Positions 1-8,979 of a stretch of 64,000 nt of DNA are shown here, piece by piece; position 1 is the stretch's first letter, and each line of letters opens with the position of its first letter. The notes under the pieces are model-generated. The model made no database searches. It saw only the letters and a list, made by a program, of their open reading frames with translations, and was not told the DNA's origin. Where the stretch lies: contig NZ_JACVOZ010000004.1 of assembly GCF_018882125.1 (NCBI RefSeq), forward strand, positions 143,400-207,399. The letters run 5' to 3'. Origin of the DNA: Polynucleobacter sp. AP-Melu-500A-A1. GTDB lineage: Bacteria; Pseudomonadota; Gammaproteobacteria; Burkholderiales; Burkholderiaceae. The position numbers and the translations under genes are program-made.

Positions 1-2
1 TG

Positions 3-1328
3 GTTTTTAATGGCCCAGAGGATTTAAAGCAAATCATTCCTGATTTAACGGATGAAGAGATTGCTAGCGCAGATTTCGGCTCTTACACCATAGAGCAGTT
101 TTATGATGATATGGGACGCTTAACTGAATATAAGACAGACCCAGATTTAGCTGAAATTCTCATTACTAAGAGTTTGGAAACTTTAATTTGGATGCGTAAG
201 AAAGGTGTCAAGTTTCAAGCAAGTTTTGGTAGGCAAGCTCACAAGATCGATGGAAAGTTTAAATTTTTCGGTGGATTAGCTTGCGAAACATGGGGTGGAG
301 GAGAGGGTTTAGTAGAACTGGAACATAAGGCCGCAATCAGAGACGGCATACAGATATTTTATGAAACACCTGTCATTGATTTATTAGAAGGTGATGATGG
401 CATTATTGGCGTAAAGGTTCGTATTGGTAATAAAAAGGTAGATATTCACTGTAAGGCTGTGATTCTCGCTTCCGGTGGATTTGAGAGTAACGCAGAGATG
501 CGAGCAAGATATTTAGGCCCTAACTGGGATTTAGCAAAAGTTAGAGGTACCCGCTTTAATACTGGTGGCGGTATTAACATGGCACTGAAGGCCGGCGCGA
601 TGCCATATGGCCAATGGTCTGGTTGTCACTCTGTATCCTGGGATATGAATGCTCCTCCGTTTGGGGATCTTGTTGTTGGAGATAGTTACCAAAAACACAG
701 CTACCCACATGGGATCATGATTAATGCACGGGGCGAACGCTTTGTAGATGAAGGCGCTGATATTCGTAACTATACGTATGCAAAATATGGGAAAGTCGTA
801 CTAGAACAGCCGAACATGTTTGCTTGGCAGGTTTTCGATGCAAAAATCAGTCCCAAACTTCGTGACGAATATAGGATTCGTCAGGTTACTAAAGTTCAAG
901 CGAATACTATTGAAGAGTTGGCAGAAAAGTTAGAGGGTGTTGATCCCAAGGCTTTTATTGAGACTGTTAAAGAATTCAATCAATCAGTGATGACCGATGT
1001 GCCCTTGAATCTAGCAGTCAAAGATGGCCGTGGTACTAAGGGCTTATCCATACCGAAATCCAATTGGGCAAATACGCTCGATACTCCACCCTATGAAGCT
1101 TATGGGGTAACTTGTGGAGTGACTTTTACATTTGGCGGTGTGAAGATTAATAATCATGGCCAAGTCGAAAATGAGGCTGGCAAACCCATTCCAGGCTTAT
1201 ATGCTGCAGGAGAAATGGTGGGCGGATTGTTTTATTACAACTACCCTGGAGGTACAGGACTGACTTCAGGAGCCGTATTTGGCAAGCTAGCAGGGGATTC
1301 TGCTGGACTTGCTGTAACCCAGAATTAA
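3..1328 (+). CDS. FAD-dependent tricarballylate dehydrogenase-like flavoprotein, 5' end missing
   Basis: The reading frame is already open at base 3 and continues through an internal ATG at 111, so the gene starts before the window and its N-terminal FAD dinucleotide-binding motif is not visible. The visible part has the features of the fumarate reductase/TcuA flavoprotein group: a GGFESN segment, an internal GVTFTFGGVKIN stretch and a C-terminal GLYAAGEMVGG followed by NYPGGTGLTSGA, which closes the FAD pocket. TcuA oxidises tricarballylate to cis-aconitate; other members act on succinate-like or steroid substrates, so the substrate is inferred. It ends 6 bp before the convergent TrmB-type regulator gene. 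Confidence 0.75.
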   Translation, partial: VFNGPEDLKQIIPDLTDEEIASADFGSYTIEQFYDDMGRLTEYKTDPDLAEILITKSLETLIWMRKKGVKFQASFGRQAHKIDGKFKFFGGLACETWGGGEGLVELEHKAAIRDGIQIFYETPVIDLLEGDDGIIGVKVRIGNKKVDIHCKAVILASGGFESNAEMRARYLGPNWDLAKVRGTRFNTGGGINMALKAGAMPYGQWSGCHSVSWDMNAPPFGDLVVGDSYQKHSYPHGIMINARGERFVDEGADIRNYTYAKYGKVVLEQPNMFAWQVFDAKISPKLRDEYRIRQVTKVQANTIEELAEKLEGVDPKAFIETVKEFNQSVMTDVPLNLAVKDGRGTKGLSIPKSNWANTLDTPPYEAYGVTCGVTFTFGGVKINNHGQVENEAGKPIPGLYAAGEMVGGLFYYNYPGGTGLTSGAVFGKLAGDSAGLAVTQN

Positions 1329-1334
1329 GCTTGC

Positions 1335-2225
1335 TTACTTAGTTTTGGTCTTTACTGCTGGCTTCGTTTTCTGAATGCGTTGCTTAAGATCAATGACTTG
1401 ATCTTTTGGCAGATAGTTTTTTCGCAATTCAAAAAGTCCTGGGTGAAACTTCTCTTCTAGCAGGTGGCTAAAGTGTTTAAAAATCTCCGCTAAATAAATT
1501 TCATGACGAATGAGGCTATCTGCTAGATTCACAATGGGTTCGCTTTGTGTAAACGCGCCAGTATGCTCTTTCATATTGACAATCAACGCTTCTTTAAAAT
1601 CAATCGAGAGTGTGATGAGATGTCTTCCTAGTCCAACAACTGTGCCATCGCCTTCATGAGCAAATACGCTGCAATTTTTTGAGAAATTGAACTCTTTTAT
1701 TTGATTGGCATCTCCAAATAAAATAAACAGTAATGAAACCCCTCTTTTGGAAGCAAGTTTTAGCTCATCAAGATGCGGAAGTAGCTCTTCAAAGTGTGCC
1801 TTGATCCAAATGTGAGATTTCGCAGCTAGGATTAATTGACTTATCTTCAAGCGGGCCTCATCAGGCCCATCAATATTCCAAACGTAATGGATTTTCTCTT
1901 CAGGCTGTAATTTTTCAAGTCCCATCTCAAGGGCTGAGCAGCGGTCCTGCACTGCCTTAGAAATTCTGCTAAAGAGAGTGGATGGACTTACTGGAACAAA
2001 GCGGACCGGCTCTAGACTAACCCTTTGGACGGCTTGTTTCTTTTCTAGGCTATCTAAGGCGCTATAGACGTTTGGCCTTGGAAGCGCATTATTTTTACTG
2101 ATCTCATAAGCAGTTACAGGCGAGTTTTGAAGTAGAGAGATATATATCTTTGCCTCATAGTCGGTAAAGCCTAGCTCTTGTAGCTCTTTTGAAAATTTAG
2201 TAACGGTTTTTGTTGATAAATGCAT
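1335..2225 (-). CDS. TrmB-family transcriptional regulator
   Basis: The N-terminal 80 residues form a winged helix-turn-helix of TrmB type (LGFTDYEAKIYISLL, then a recognition region with ALPRPNVYSALDSLEKK). This is followed by a roughly 200-residue effector-binding region like the PLD-fold C-terminal domain of the family. TrmB proteins are best known as sugar-responsive regulators in archaea, but bacterial members exist. It is divergent from the amidase gene at 2460, with 234 bp between them, so control of the amidase catabolic genes is a reasonable inference; no ligand can be assigned. The C-terminus is Lys-rich (KTKPAVKTKTK). Confidence 0.75.
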   Translation of the reverse strand: MHLSTKTVTKFSKELQELGFTDYEAKIYISLLQNSPVTAYEISKNNALPRPNVYSALDSLEKKQAVQRVSLEPVRFVPVSPSTLFSRISKAVQDRCSALEMGLEKLQPEEKIHYVWNIDGPDEARLKISQLILAAKSHIWIKAHFEELLPHLDELKLASKRGVSLLFILFGDANQIKEFNFSKNCSVFAHEGDGTVVGLGRHLITLSIDFKEALIVNMKEHTGAFTQSEPIVNLADSLIRHEIYLAEIFKHFSHLLEEKFHPGLFELRKNYLPKDQVIDLKQRIQKTKPAVKTKTK

Positions 2226-2459
2226 CAGGTGATTTTATAACGGAAGCCTAAACTCGGTAATCACTTTGATAAAAGAACAGCTAACTTCTGCCGGATCCAG
2301 TAATAGGTTAAACCCTCATATTTTGTCTTTACTAGAAGTTATTCAGAGGTCAAATGGATCGGGAAATATGTTGTATTGCACCAATACCATCGGCAAATTA
2401 GTCGCCTATACTATAAAAAAATAATAGTAAAAAATAATAAAAATTGAGACAGATTAAAA

Positions 2460-3881
2460 ATGCAAAACGACGATTTATGCTTTCTATCAGCAACTGAACA
2501 AGCTGAGTTAATTCGTACTCAGAAAATTTCTGCAGTACAACTGATTCGCGCGCATCTCGATCAAATCGAGCGTTTTAATCCTGTCCTGAATGCGATTGTT
2601 ACCTTAACGGCAGAGTCAGCTATGGCTGAAGCTGTGCTAGCGGATAAAAAAACTGCCAGCAATGAACCTTTGGGTGTATTACATGGCTTACCTGTAGCGC
2701 ATAAGGATTTATTTTTAACCAAAGGCGTTCGAACGACTTTTGGCTCCTTAGCCTTTAAAGACTTTGTGCCAGAAGTTGACTCATTGCCTGTTGAGCGCCT
2801 CAAACAAGCGGGTGCGATCAGTTTAGGTAAAACCAATACCCCTGAATTTGGTGCTGGTAGTCAAACATTTAATGCAGTATTTGGATCAACCCCCAATCCA
2901 TATGATCTGAGCAAAACCTGCGGTGGCTCTTCGGGTGGAGGTGCCGTTGCTTTAGCGAGCGGCATGATTGCGATTGCAGATGGTACTGATTTGGGTGGTT
3001 CATTGCGCAACCCCGCTAGCTTTTGTAACCTCGTTGGTATCAGGCCTTCGGCAGGAAGAGTGCCATCATGGCCCGATTCTTTAGCTTGGTATCCTTTTAG
3101 TGTTCCGGGCCCTATGGCGCGTACGGTTCAAGATCTTGCTTTAGCAATGGCTGCGATGGCGGGTCCCGATGATCGCTCTCCCATTTCTTTAGAGGCACCA
3201 GGGGAGATGTTTTTGAATCCCTTGTCTCGATCTTTTAAGGGCTGCAAGATAGCCTTTAGTGCTAACTTAGGTGGATTGCCAGTCGAGCCAGAAGTAGCCA
3301 AGGTGGTTGAATCTACTCGAGCCGTTTTTCAGGATCTAGGTTGTGAGGTGATTAATGATGAACCAAATATTTCTGAAGCAGACGAAATTTTTATGCTTTG
3401 GCGTGCATGGAGAACTGAGTTAAGTATTACCCCTTTACTAAAAGACCATCGCGCCAATATTAAAGCGACGGTGATCTGGAACGCTGAGCAAGGTTTATCG
3501 ATTACAGGCCCACAATTAGTCCGTGCCGAAGCCAAGCGCACTGAGCTCTATCACCGCATGCGGGAGTTCTTCAAAAAATATGACTTCCTGGTGCTTCCAG
3601 TTTCTCAAGTTGCCCCATTCTCCATTGATCAAGAATATCCCACGCAAATTAATGGGGTAAAAATGGATACCTATATTGATTGGCAGAAGTCTGCTTATCA
3701 CATTAGTGCCATGGGTAACCCGGCAATCTCAGTACCGGCAGGCTTCACAAGCGATAACTTACCGGTAGGTATACAGATCGTCGGACGGCATCGTGATGAT
3801 TTTGGAATTTTGCAGTTAGCTTATGCCTTTGAACAAAAAACCCATTTTGCTCAAAGACGTCCGCCAATGTGTAGTGCGTAG
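2460..3881 (+). CDS. amidase signature family amidase
   Basis: This 473-residue protein has the full Ser-cisSer-Lys triad of the amidase signature family: Lys82 (in HKD), Ser157 in GGSSGGG and the nucleophile Ser181 in DLGGSLR. The 24-residue spacing between the two serines is normal for the family. No signal peptide is present, so it should hydrolyse an amide in the cytoplasm to a carboxylic acid and ammonia (or an amine). It begins a co-directional run with a Bug receptor, an SDR, a crotonase and a CoA-transferase, which suggests that the released acid is then activated and degraded. GatA is excluded by context, since no gatB or gatC is adjacent. The substrate is unknown. Confidence 0.85.
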   Translation: MQNDDLCFLSATEQAELIRTQKISAVQLIRAHLDQIERFNPVLNAIVTLTAESAMAEAVLADKKTASNEPLGVLHGLPVAHKDLFLTKGVRTTFGSLAFKDFVPEVDSLPVERLKQAGAISLGKTNTPEFGAGSQTFNAVFGSTPNPYDLSKTCGGSSGGGAVALASGMIAIADGTDLGGSLRNPASFCNLVGIRPSAGRVPSWPDSLAWYPFSVPGPMARTVQDLALAMAAMAGPDDRSPISLEAPGEMFLNPLSRSFKGCKIAFSANLGGLPVEPEVAKVVESTRAVFQDLGCEVINDEPNISEADEIFMLWRAWRTELSITPLLKDHRANIKATVIWNAEQGLSITGPQLVRAEAKRTELYHRMREFFKKYDFLVLPVSQVAPFSIDQEYPTQINGVKMDTYIDWQKSAYHISAMGNPAISVPAGFTSDNLPVGIQIVGRHRDDFGILQLAYAFEQKTHFAQRRPPMCSA

Positions 3882-3944
3882 TACACAGGTTTAAATTCAT
3901 TTCTGAATGCAACAAACTTTAGTAATGCAAAGGAGTATTAAAAA

Positions 3945-4913
3945 ATGTTGAGATTCTCCCGTGTCTTTTTGGCCTTCTTGAGTACCACCCTAATTGTTGC
4001 TGGTACTGCTACAGCGGCGCCTTATCCCGAGAAGCCGATTAAATTAATCGTTGCTTGGTCGCCAGGTGGCACTACCGATATCTTGGCGCGCATCATTGCG
4101 CAAGGTTTATCTGAAAAGTTAGGGCAAACCGTACTCGTTGAAAATAAGCCAGGCGGTGGAAACAATATCGGTACTGAATACGTGATTCGTTCAGCGCCAG
4201 ATGGCTATACCCTCAATATGACCAATCCAGCCAATGCTATTAATGCCTCTTTGTATAAAGGGCTGTCCTTTAATTTTATTAACGATACTGTTCCGGTTGC
4301 TGGCGTAGTACGGACTCCCAATGTGATGGTGGTAACTGCTGCTTTGCCAGTGAAGAACGTTGATGAGTTTATTGCCTACTGCAAAGCCAATCCAACTAAG
4401 GTGAATATGGCTTCATCGGGTAGTGGATCTTCTATACATTTGTCTGGTGAATTATTTAAGATCATGACGGGTTGCAAGATGGCCCATATCCCTTATAAAG
4501 GAGCGGGACCTGCCTTAAATGACTTAATTGCAGGACAAGTACAAGTCATGTTCGATAACTTGCCATCGTCATCTGGCTTTATTAAGGATGGCCGTATTCG
4601 TGCTTTGGCAGTCACAACGTCAACGCGTGAAGCATCATTGCCAGGCGTCCCAACAGTTGCCGAGACAGTTCCTGGATTTGAAGCAAGTGCTTGGTTTGGG
4701 GTGAGTGCCCCTAAAGGGACGCCGCGTGAGATTGTGGAAAAACTGAATGTGGCGGTTAATCAATTACTCGCCGATCCAAAAATTCAGAAACGTTTATCTG
4801 AACTCGGCGGAACTCCAATTCCTGGCACTCCTGAAGATTTTGGCAAGCTGATTTCTAACGACACCCAAAAATGGGAAAAGGTTGTGAAAACTTCAGGCGC
4901 GACAGTCGATTAG
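3945..4913 (+). CDS. Bug/TctC-family periplasmic solute receptor
   Basis: This is a 322-residue Bug receptor with a Sec signal peptide cleaved near TATA|APYPEKP. The mature protein opens with the family's PIKLIVAWSPGGTTDILAR segment, in which the Asp after the PGG loop usually helps to place the ligand carboxylate. HIPYKGAGPALNDLIAGQV in the middle is also typical. These receptors feed tripartite tricarboxylate transporters, but no tctA/tctB genes are nearby. A purine-rich site (aaaggag) precedes the ATG. It sits 63 bp after the amidase and may bind its substrate or a related acid; that is inferred only from position. Confidence 0.9.
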   Translation: MLRFSRVFLAFLSTTLIVAGTATAAPYPEKPIKLIVAWSPGGTTDILARIIAQGLSEKLGQTVLVENKPGGGNNIGTEYVIRSAPDGYTLNMTNPANAINASLYKGLSFNFINDTVPVAGVVRTPNVMVVTAALPVKNVDEFIAYCKANPTKVNMASSGSGSSIHLSGELFKIMTGCKMAHIPYKGAGPALNDLIAGQVQVMFDNLPSSSGFIKDGRIRALAVTTSTREASLPGVPTVAETVPGFEASAWFGVSAPKGTPREIVEKLNVAVNQLLADPKIQKRLSELGGTPIPGTPEDFGKLISNDTQKWEKVVKTSGATVD

Positions 4914-4957
4914 TACGTCACTATTTAATAGAATAAATGATTTAAAGTATCGTTTCC

Positions 4958-5686
4958 GTGAACAAGAAAAATGTATTGATTACTGGTGCTGGCCGTGGCA
5001 TAGGTAGAGCCATTGCAACGCGCTTGACGCATGATGGTTATCGCGTGATTAATCTAGATAAGTCGGCGCCATCTAGCTTATTAGATGGTGAAGAATTTCA
5101 TTGTATTGATGTTACCGATAGCAAAGCCCTTGGCCAGCTGATCCAAGAGATTACTAGTCGTATCGAGGTAGTTCGGCTGGTCAATAACGCGGGCATGATA
5201 AAACCCGGTGCGCTCGAGGATGTGACCGAGAAAGACTTTGATGCTGTTTACGCTCTTAATCTAAAAGCGCCAATGCTAGTAGCGCAGTGTTTACTGCCGC
5301 ATATGCGTAAAGCCAATTTTGGAAGAATCGTCAATATTGCTAGCCGTGCAGCGCTTGGTAAGGAGGAGCGGACATCTTATGCCGCTACCAAGGCGGGCAT
5401 TATTGGAATGACCAGAACTTGGGCGCTGGAGTTAGCGCAATTTGGTATCACCGTAAATGCCATAGGCCCAGGCCCAATCGCAACTGAGCTATTTACTTCA
5501 GGCAATCCTCCTGGAGCGCCAAAAACTATCAAGATTATCGAGAGCATTCCGGTAAAAAGAATGGGGCAGCCAGAAGATATTGCGCATGCTGCCGCTTATC
5601 TCATGGATGATCGTGCAGGCTTTGTTACGGGGCAAACACTCTATGTTTGTGGCGGTATGACGGTGGGTTTGAGTAACGCCAGTTAA
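4958..5686 (+). CDS. short-chain dehydrogenase/reductase
   Basis: A classical SDR of 242 residues: the cofactor motif TGAGRGIG at about residue 10, NNAG near 75, and the catalytic Ser plus SYAATK (Tyr-x3-Lys). Reading starts at a GTG codon; no ATG lies close to the conserved N-terminus. It precedes a BadI/MenB-like crotonase and a CoA-transferase. In alicyclic acid degradation an SDR such as BadH oxidises the 2-hydroxy-acyl-CoA just before BadI-type ring opening, so a similar oxidation is plausible but not shown by sequence alone. Other SDR roles, such as 3-oxoacyl reduction, are equally compatible with the motifs. Confidence 0.85.
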   Translation: MNKKNVLITGAGRGIGRAIATRLTHDGYRVINLDKSAPSSLLDGEEFHCIDVTDSKALGQLIQEITSRIEVVRLVNNAGMIKPGALEDVTEKDFDAVYALNLKAPMLVAQCLLPHMRKANFGRIVNIASRAALGKEERTSYAATKAGIIGMTRTWALELAQFGITVNAIGPGPIATELFTSGNPPGAPKTIKIIESIPVKRMGQPEDIAHAAAYLMDDRAGFVTGQTLYVCGGMTVGLSNAS

Positions 5687-5832
5687 GTAAATCTGCAGTT
5701 CTCCTGACACCAACTTATCCGTACATTTAAATAAACCCTAGGCTAATTTTTTTTGGGTATTATTTACACAGAAGAATCAATTTCTTGATATTTATTGATA
5801 AAAGATTTATTTAAAAATACAACGGAGACATG

Positions 5833-6711
5833 ATGAGCATCAAGCCAGAAAAGCCTTACAAGGATATTCTTTTTGAAGTTAAAGATCAGGTAGCATGGAT
5901 CACCATTAATCGCCCAAGAGTGTTAAATGCTTTTAGAGAGCAAACCTTAGATGAGATGATTGATGCGGTTAAGTTGACCAGAGAAGATCCTTCTATTGCC
6001 TGTATCGTTTTTACCGGGGCAGGCGATAAGGCCTTTTCAGCCGGTGGTGACTTTTATGCGATGAAGCGCCTCACCTTTACCAATGGATCGATGTGGAATG
6101 ATCGGATGTTGGGTTTAGCAATGGCTATTCGGGGTGTTCCAATTCCTGCAATTGCGATGGTTAATGGTTGGTGTGTTGGTGGTGGTCATGAGCTGGCACT
6201 ATGGTGTGACTTGGTCATTGGCTCAGAAAAATCAGTCTTTGGTCAAACTGGTGCAAAAGTAGGTGCTTGCCCAACAGTAGGTGCGACCCAATATCTGCCA
6301 CGCATTGTTGGCGAACGTATCGCCCGCGAAATGATTTTCTTGGCAAAACGCTTTGATGCAAAAGATGCTGAAAGAATTGGCCTCATTAATAAGTGCGTAC
6401 CAGAGGCAGATTTGCTAGCTGAAACATTGGCTTGGTGCGAAAGTATTAAGAGTAATAGTTCGCAAACGATTCGTATGACTAAGAAGAGCTTGAACTTTGA
6501 ATCAGATCAACTGTATGCTTCATGGCAGCATGGTATGGAATTACTGGCTTATGTTTGGGGTTCAGAAGAAAGTCTTGAGGGTATGAATGCCTTCCTCGAA
6601 GGTCGTAAACCAGACTTCCAACAATTTAGAATGAAGAACAAAGCTGCCCTCGAAGATTACATGGATGGATTTAGAAAGAATTTGAACGCACCGCCTGATA
6701 TGCGGGACTAA
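5833..6711 (+). CDS. crotonase-superfamily enzyme, BadI/MenB-like
   Basis: The protein resembles 2-ketocyclohexanecarboxyl-CoA hydrolase (BadI) and naphthoyl-CoA synthase (MenB) more than ordinary enoyl-CoA hydratases: VAWITINRP at the start, GAGDKAFSAGGD as oxyanion-hole segment, WCVGGGHELALWCDL, and FGQTGAKVGACPTVGATQYL, which corresponds to the FGQVGPKMGS region of BadI. There are two ATG codons in tandem; GGAG at 5824-5827 is 2 nt from the first and 5 nt from the second, so the second (5833) is preferred. Placed between an SDR and a CoA-transferase, it probably hydrolyses or rearranges a beta-keto acyl-CoA. The ring-cleavage role is inferred. Confidence 0.8.
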   Translation: MSIKPEKPYKDILFEVKDQVAWITINRPRVLNAFREQTLDEMIDAVKLTREDPSIACIVFTGAGDKAFSAGGDFYAMKRLTFTNGSMWNDRMLGLAMAIRGVPIPAIAMVNGWCVGGGHELALWCDLVIGSEKSVFGQTGAKVGACPTVGATQYLPRIVGERIAREMIFLAKRFDAKDAERIGLINKCVPEADLLAETLAWCESIKSNSSQTIRMTKKSLNFESDQLYASWQHGMELLAYVWGSEESLEGMNAFLEGRKPDFQQFRMKNKAALEDYMDGFRKNLNAPPDMRD

Positions 6712-6722
6712 AGGTCAGCATC

Positions 6723-7952
6723 TTGAACCCAAGTGCTCAATCTAGTGCTTCGACACAAAGCGAAGGCGCGCTAGCGGGATTAAAAGTACTTGATCTCAGT
6801 CGCGTCTTGGCTGGTCCATGGTGTGGGCAACTACTAGGTGATCTTGGCGCAGATGTAATTAAAGTGGAATCGCCAGCAGGGGGTGATGACACGCGCGGCT
6901 GGGGCCCTCCATTTTTGGAGGGTGAGTCTGCCTATTTCTTGGGCTGCAATCGTAATAAGCAAGGTATTGCAATAGATTTCTCTAGTGCTGATGGAAAGCA
7001 ATTGCTTGCGCAGCTTATTCCCCAGTTTGATGTGCTGATTGAGAACTTTAAAAGCGGCACCTTAGATAAATGGGGATTTGATTCTGCTTGGTTTGAGAAA
7101 AATGCTCCTGCCTTAGTGCGTTGCTCAATTACTGGATATGGCAGTGCCGGCTCCCAATCAGGTTTACCGGGCTACGACTTTATTTTGCAAGCAGAGTCTG
7201 GATTGATGAGTATTGCTGGACCGGTAGATGGTGACCCTACAAAGTATGGTGTAGCAATTGTGGATTTAGCTACTGGCATGATGGCTGCCAATGCCATTCA
7301 AGCTGCCTTACTGGCGCGCTATAGAACTGGTAAAGGTCAGGCAGTTGAAGTCTCCTTATTTGATACCTCCATTGCTTTGTTGGCTAACGTAGGTAATAGT
7401 CATCTTGCCACTGGAAAGGATTCTGGGCGCTATGGTAATGGACACCCAACCATTGTTCCTTACACAACATACCATTGTGCTGATGGCATGGTTGCGCTCG
7501 CAGTAGGTAACGATAAGCAATTTGCTCAGCTCTCTAAGATTTTAGGTCAGCCTGAGTGGGCGGATGATGAGCGACTAAAAACCAATTCAGCCCGAATCCA
7601 TCATCGCGCACTGATTGATGACTTGTTAGCAAAAAAACTGATTACCTTTGCCAGTAATGAGCTCATTGAATTGTGCCGATCAAATGGCATTCCCATTGGT
7701 AGGGTTAATACAGTGAGTCAGGCACTAGCCTCAGAGCAGACTGCTGCAAAAGAAATGGTTCTGGAGATGGATCATTCCAAGGCTGGAAAGTTCCGATCCT
7801 TAGCTTCCCCATTAAAGATGCATGGTTCTCATAATGCAAAGAAGCAGGCACCCCCTTTGCTCGGCGAACATACTGATGTAATCTTGAAGCAATATTTAGG
7901 TTTAAGTGATGCAGAATTAAGTGATTTAAAAAATAAAAAAGTTATTCAATAA
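6723..7952 (+). CDS. family III CoA-transferase (CaiB/BaiF type)
   Basis: This 409-residue protein starts with GLKVLDLSRVLAGPWCGQLLGDLGADVIKVE, the standard opening of family III CoA-transferases. It carries the region with the catalytic Asp (PGYDFILQAESG, near residue 150) and the C-terminal APPLLGEHTD motif. These enzymes move CoA between carboxylic acids, often from succinyl-CoA, to activate a substrate. Translation appears to start at TTG, 11 bp after the crotonase stop, which implies co-translation. In this cluster it probably activates the acid released by the amidase or imported through the Bug receptors. A distant homologue lies at 60172-61380. Confidence 0.9.
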   Translation: MNPSAQSSASTQSEGALAGLKVLDLSRVLAGPWCGQLLGDLGADVIKVESPAGGDDTRGWGPPFLEGESAYFLGCNRNKQGIAIDFSSADGKQLLAQLIPQFDVLIENFKSGTLDKWGFDSAWFEKNAPALVRCSITGYGSAGSQSGLPGYDFILQAESGLMSIAGPVDGDPTKYGVAIVDLATGMMAANAIQAALLARYRTGKGQAVEVSLFDTSIALLANVGNSHLATGKDSGRYGNGHPTIVPYTTYHCADGMVALAVGNDKQFAQLSKILGQPEWADDERLKTNSARIHHRALIDDLLAKKLITFASNELIELCRSNGIPIGRVNTVSQALASEQTAAKEMVLEMDHSKAGKFRSLASPLKMHGSHNAKKQAPPLLGEHTDVILKQYLGLSDAELSDLKNKKVIQ

Positions 7953-7982
7953 ATTCCTTTTCAAAGGGATGGAGGGGTCAAT

Positions 7983-8978
7983 ATGCAAAATGTCTTAAAC
8001 AAAAGATGTAAATCCTTGCTTGTTCTTGCTTTGCTTGGAATCTTTCAAGCAACAGCGTGGGCTCAAGCGGATAACTATCCTAATAGACCCATTAAACTGA
8101 TTATTACTTGGCCAGTGGGTGGTTTTGCGGATACGCTCGGGCGCACAGTGGCGAATCAGCTCAGCACAATTTTGGGACAACAGGTCGTGGTAGAAAACCG
8201 CGGTGGTGCGAATGGCATGATTGGAGCGGATGCAGTAGCTAAAGCGGCACCAGATGGCTATACCTTGATGTTTCAATCGGTCACATCGCATGCGATTAAT
8301 CCAACGATGTATGGCAAGACTCCTTATTCCACTGAGAAGGACATTATTCCTTTAGCGGTGGTGGCGTCAGTCCCCATGCTCTTAGTAGCCAATCCGAACT
8401 TGCCAGCGAAAAATATTGCTGAGCTCATTGCTTTGGCTAAGAAGGAGCCAGACGCATTGGCTTATGCAACATTTGGCAATGGTAGTGCTAGTCATTTAGC
8501 AGGTGCGCTCTTTACCAATCAAGCTGGTATCAAAATGACGCACATTCCCTATAAAGGTGGCGCCCCAGCGATTACCGATACCTTAAGTGGCCAAACCCCA
8601 ATGAGTTTTTCTGCATTTGGTGTGGCTTTACCTCACGTCAAATCCGGCAAGCTCATTGCCTTGGGAACAACAGGACCTGCTCGTGCCAAACTTTTGCCAA
8701 ATGTTCCTACTATTGAAGAGGCAGGTAATCTCAAGGGATATGAAATGTCTATCGTGTATGCGGTATGGGCTCCAACGGGTGTGCCTGCACCTATCCTTAA
8801 TAAGCTCGATAAAGCATTAGAGCAAGTGGTGGCATCTAGCGCCTTTAAAGAAAAAGTGGCGAGTGATGGAGGCGAAGTGATGACCATAGCAGATCCAGCA
8901 GAGAGCAATATTTACTTCCAAAAAGAAATGCAACGTTTAAGCAAGATCGTCAAAGATGGCAATATAAAGGCAGACTAA
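7983..8978 (+). CDS. Bug/TctC-family periplasmic solute receptor
   Basis: A 331-residue Bug receptor with a Sec signal (cleavage near AWA|QADN) and the family's YPNRPIKLIITWPVGG opening, with Asp after the glycines (FADTLGR). HIPYKGGAPAITDTLSGQ is present in the middle. A good Shine-Dalgarno sequence (gggatggaggggtc region) precedes the ATG. It is 30 bp after the CoA-transferase and 1 bp before a second Bug gene, so the two receptors are probably made from one message. The two proteins differ clearly along their length, so they are not a recent duplication. The ligand cannot be read from the sequence. Confidence 0.9.
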   Translation: MQNVLNKRCKSLLVLALLGIFQATAWAQADNYPNRPIKLIITWPVGGFADTLGRTVANQLSTILGQQVVVENRGGANGMIGADAVAKAAPDGYTLMFQSVTSHAINPTMYGKTPYSTEKDIIPLAVVASVPMLLVANPNLPAKNIAELIALAKKEPDALAYATFGNGSASHLAGALFTNQAGIKMTHIPYKGGAPAITDTLSGQTPMSFSAFGVALPHVKSGKLIALGTTGPARAKLLPNVPTIEEAGNLKGYEMSIVYAVWAPTGVPAPILNKLDKALEQVVASSAFKEKVASDGGEVMTIADPAESNIYFQKEMQRLSKIVKDGNIKAD

Positions 8979-8979
8979 T

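Noticed and set aside
2561..2836. Minus-strand open frame inside the amidase gene, and many similar antisense or shifted frames
   Set aside because: They overlap well-supported genes, have no family motifs or ribosome binding sites and show shadow-like composition.
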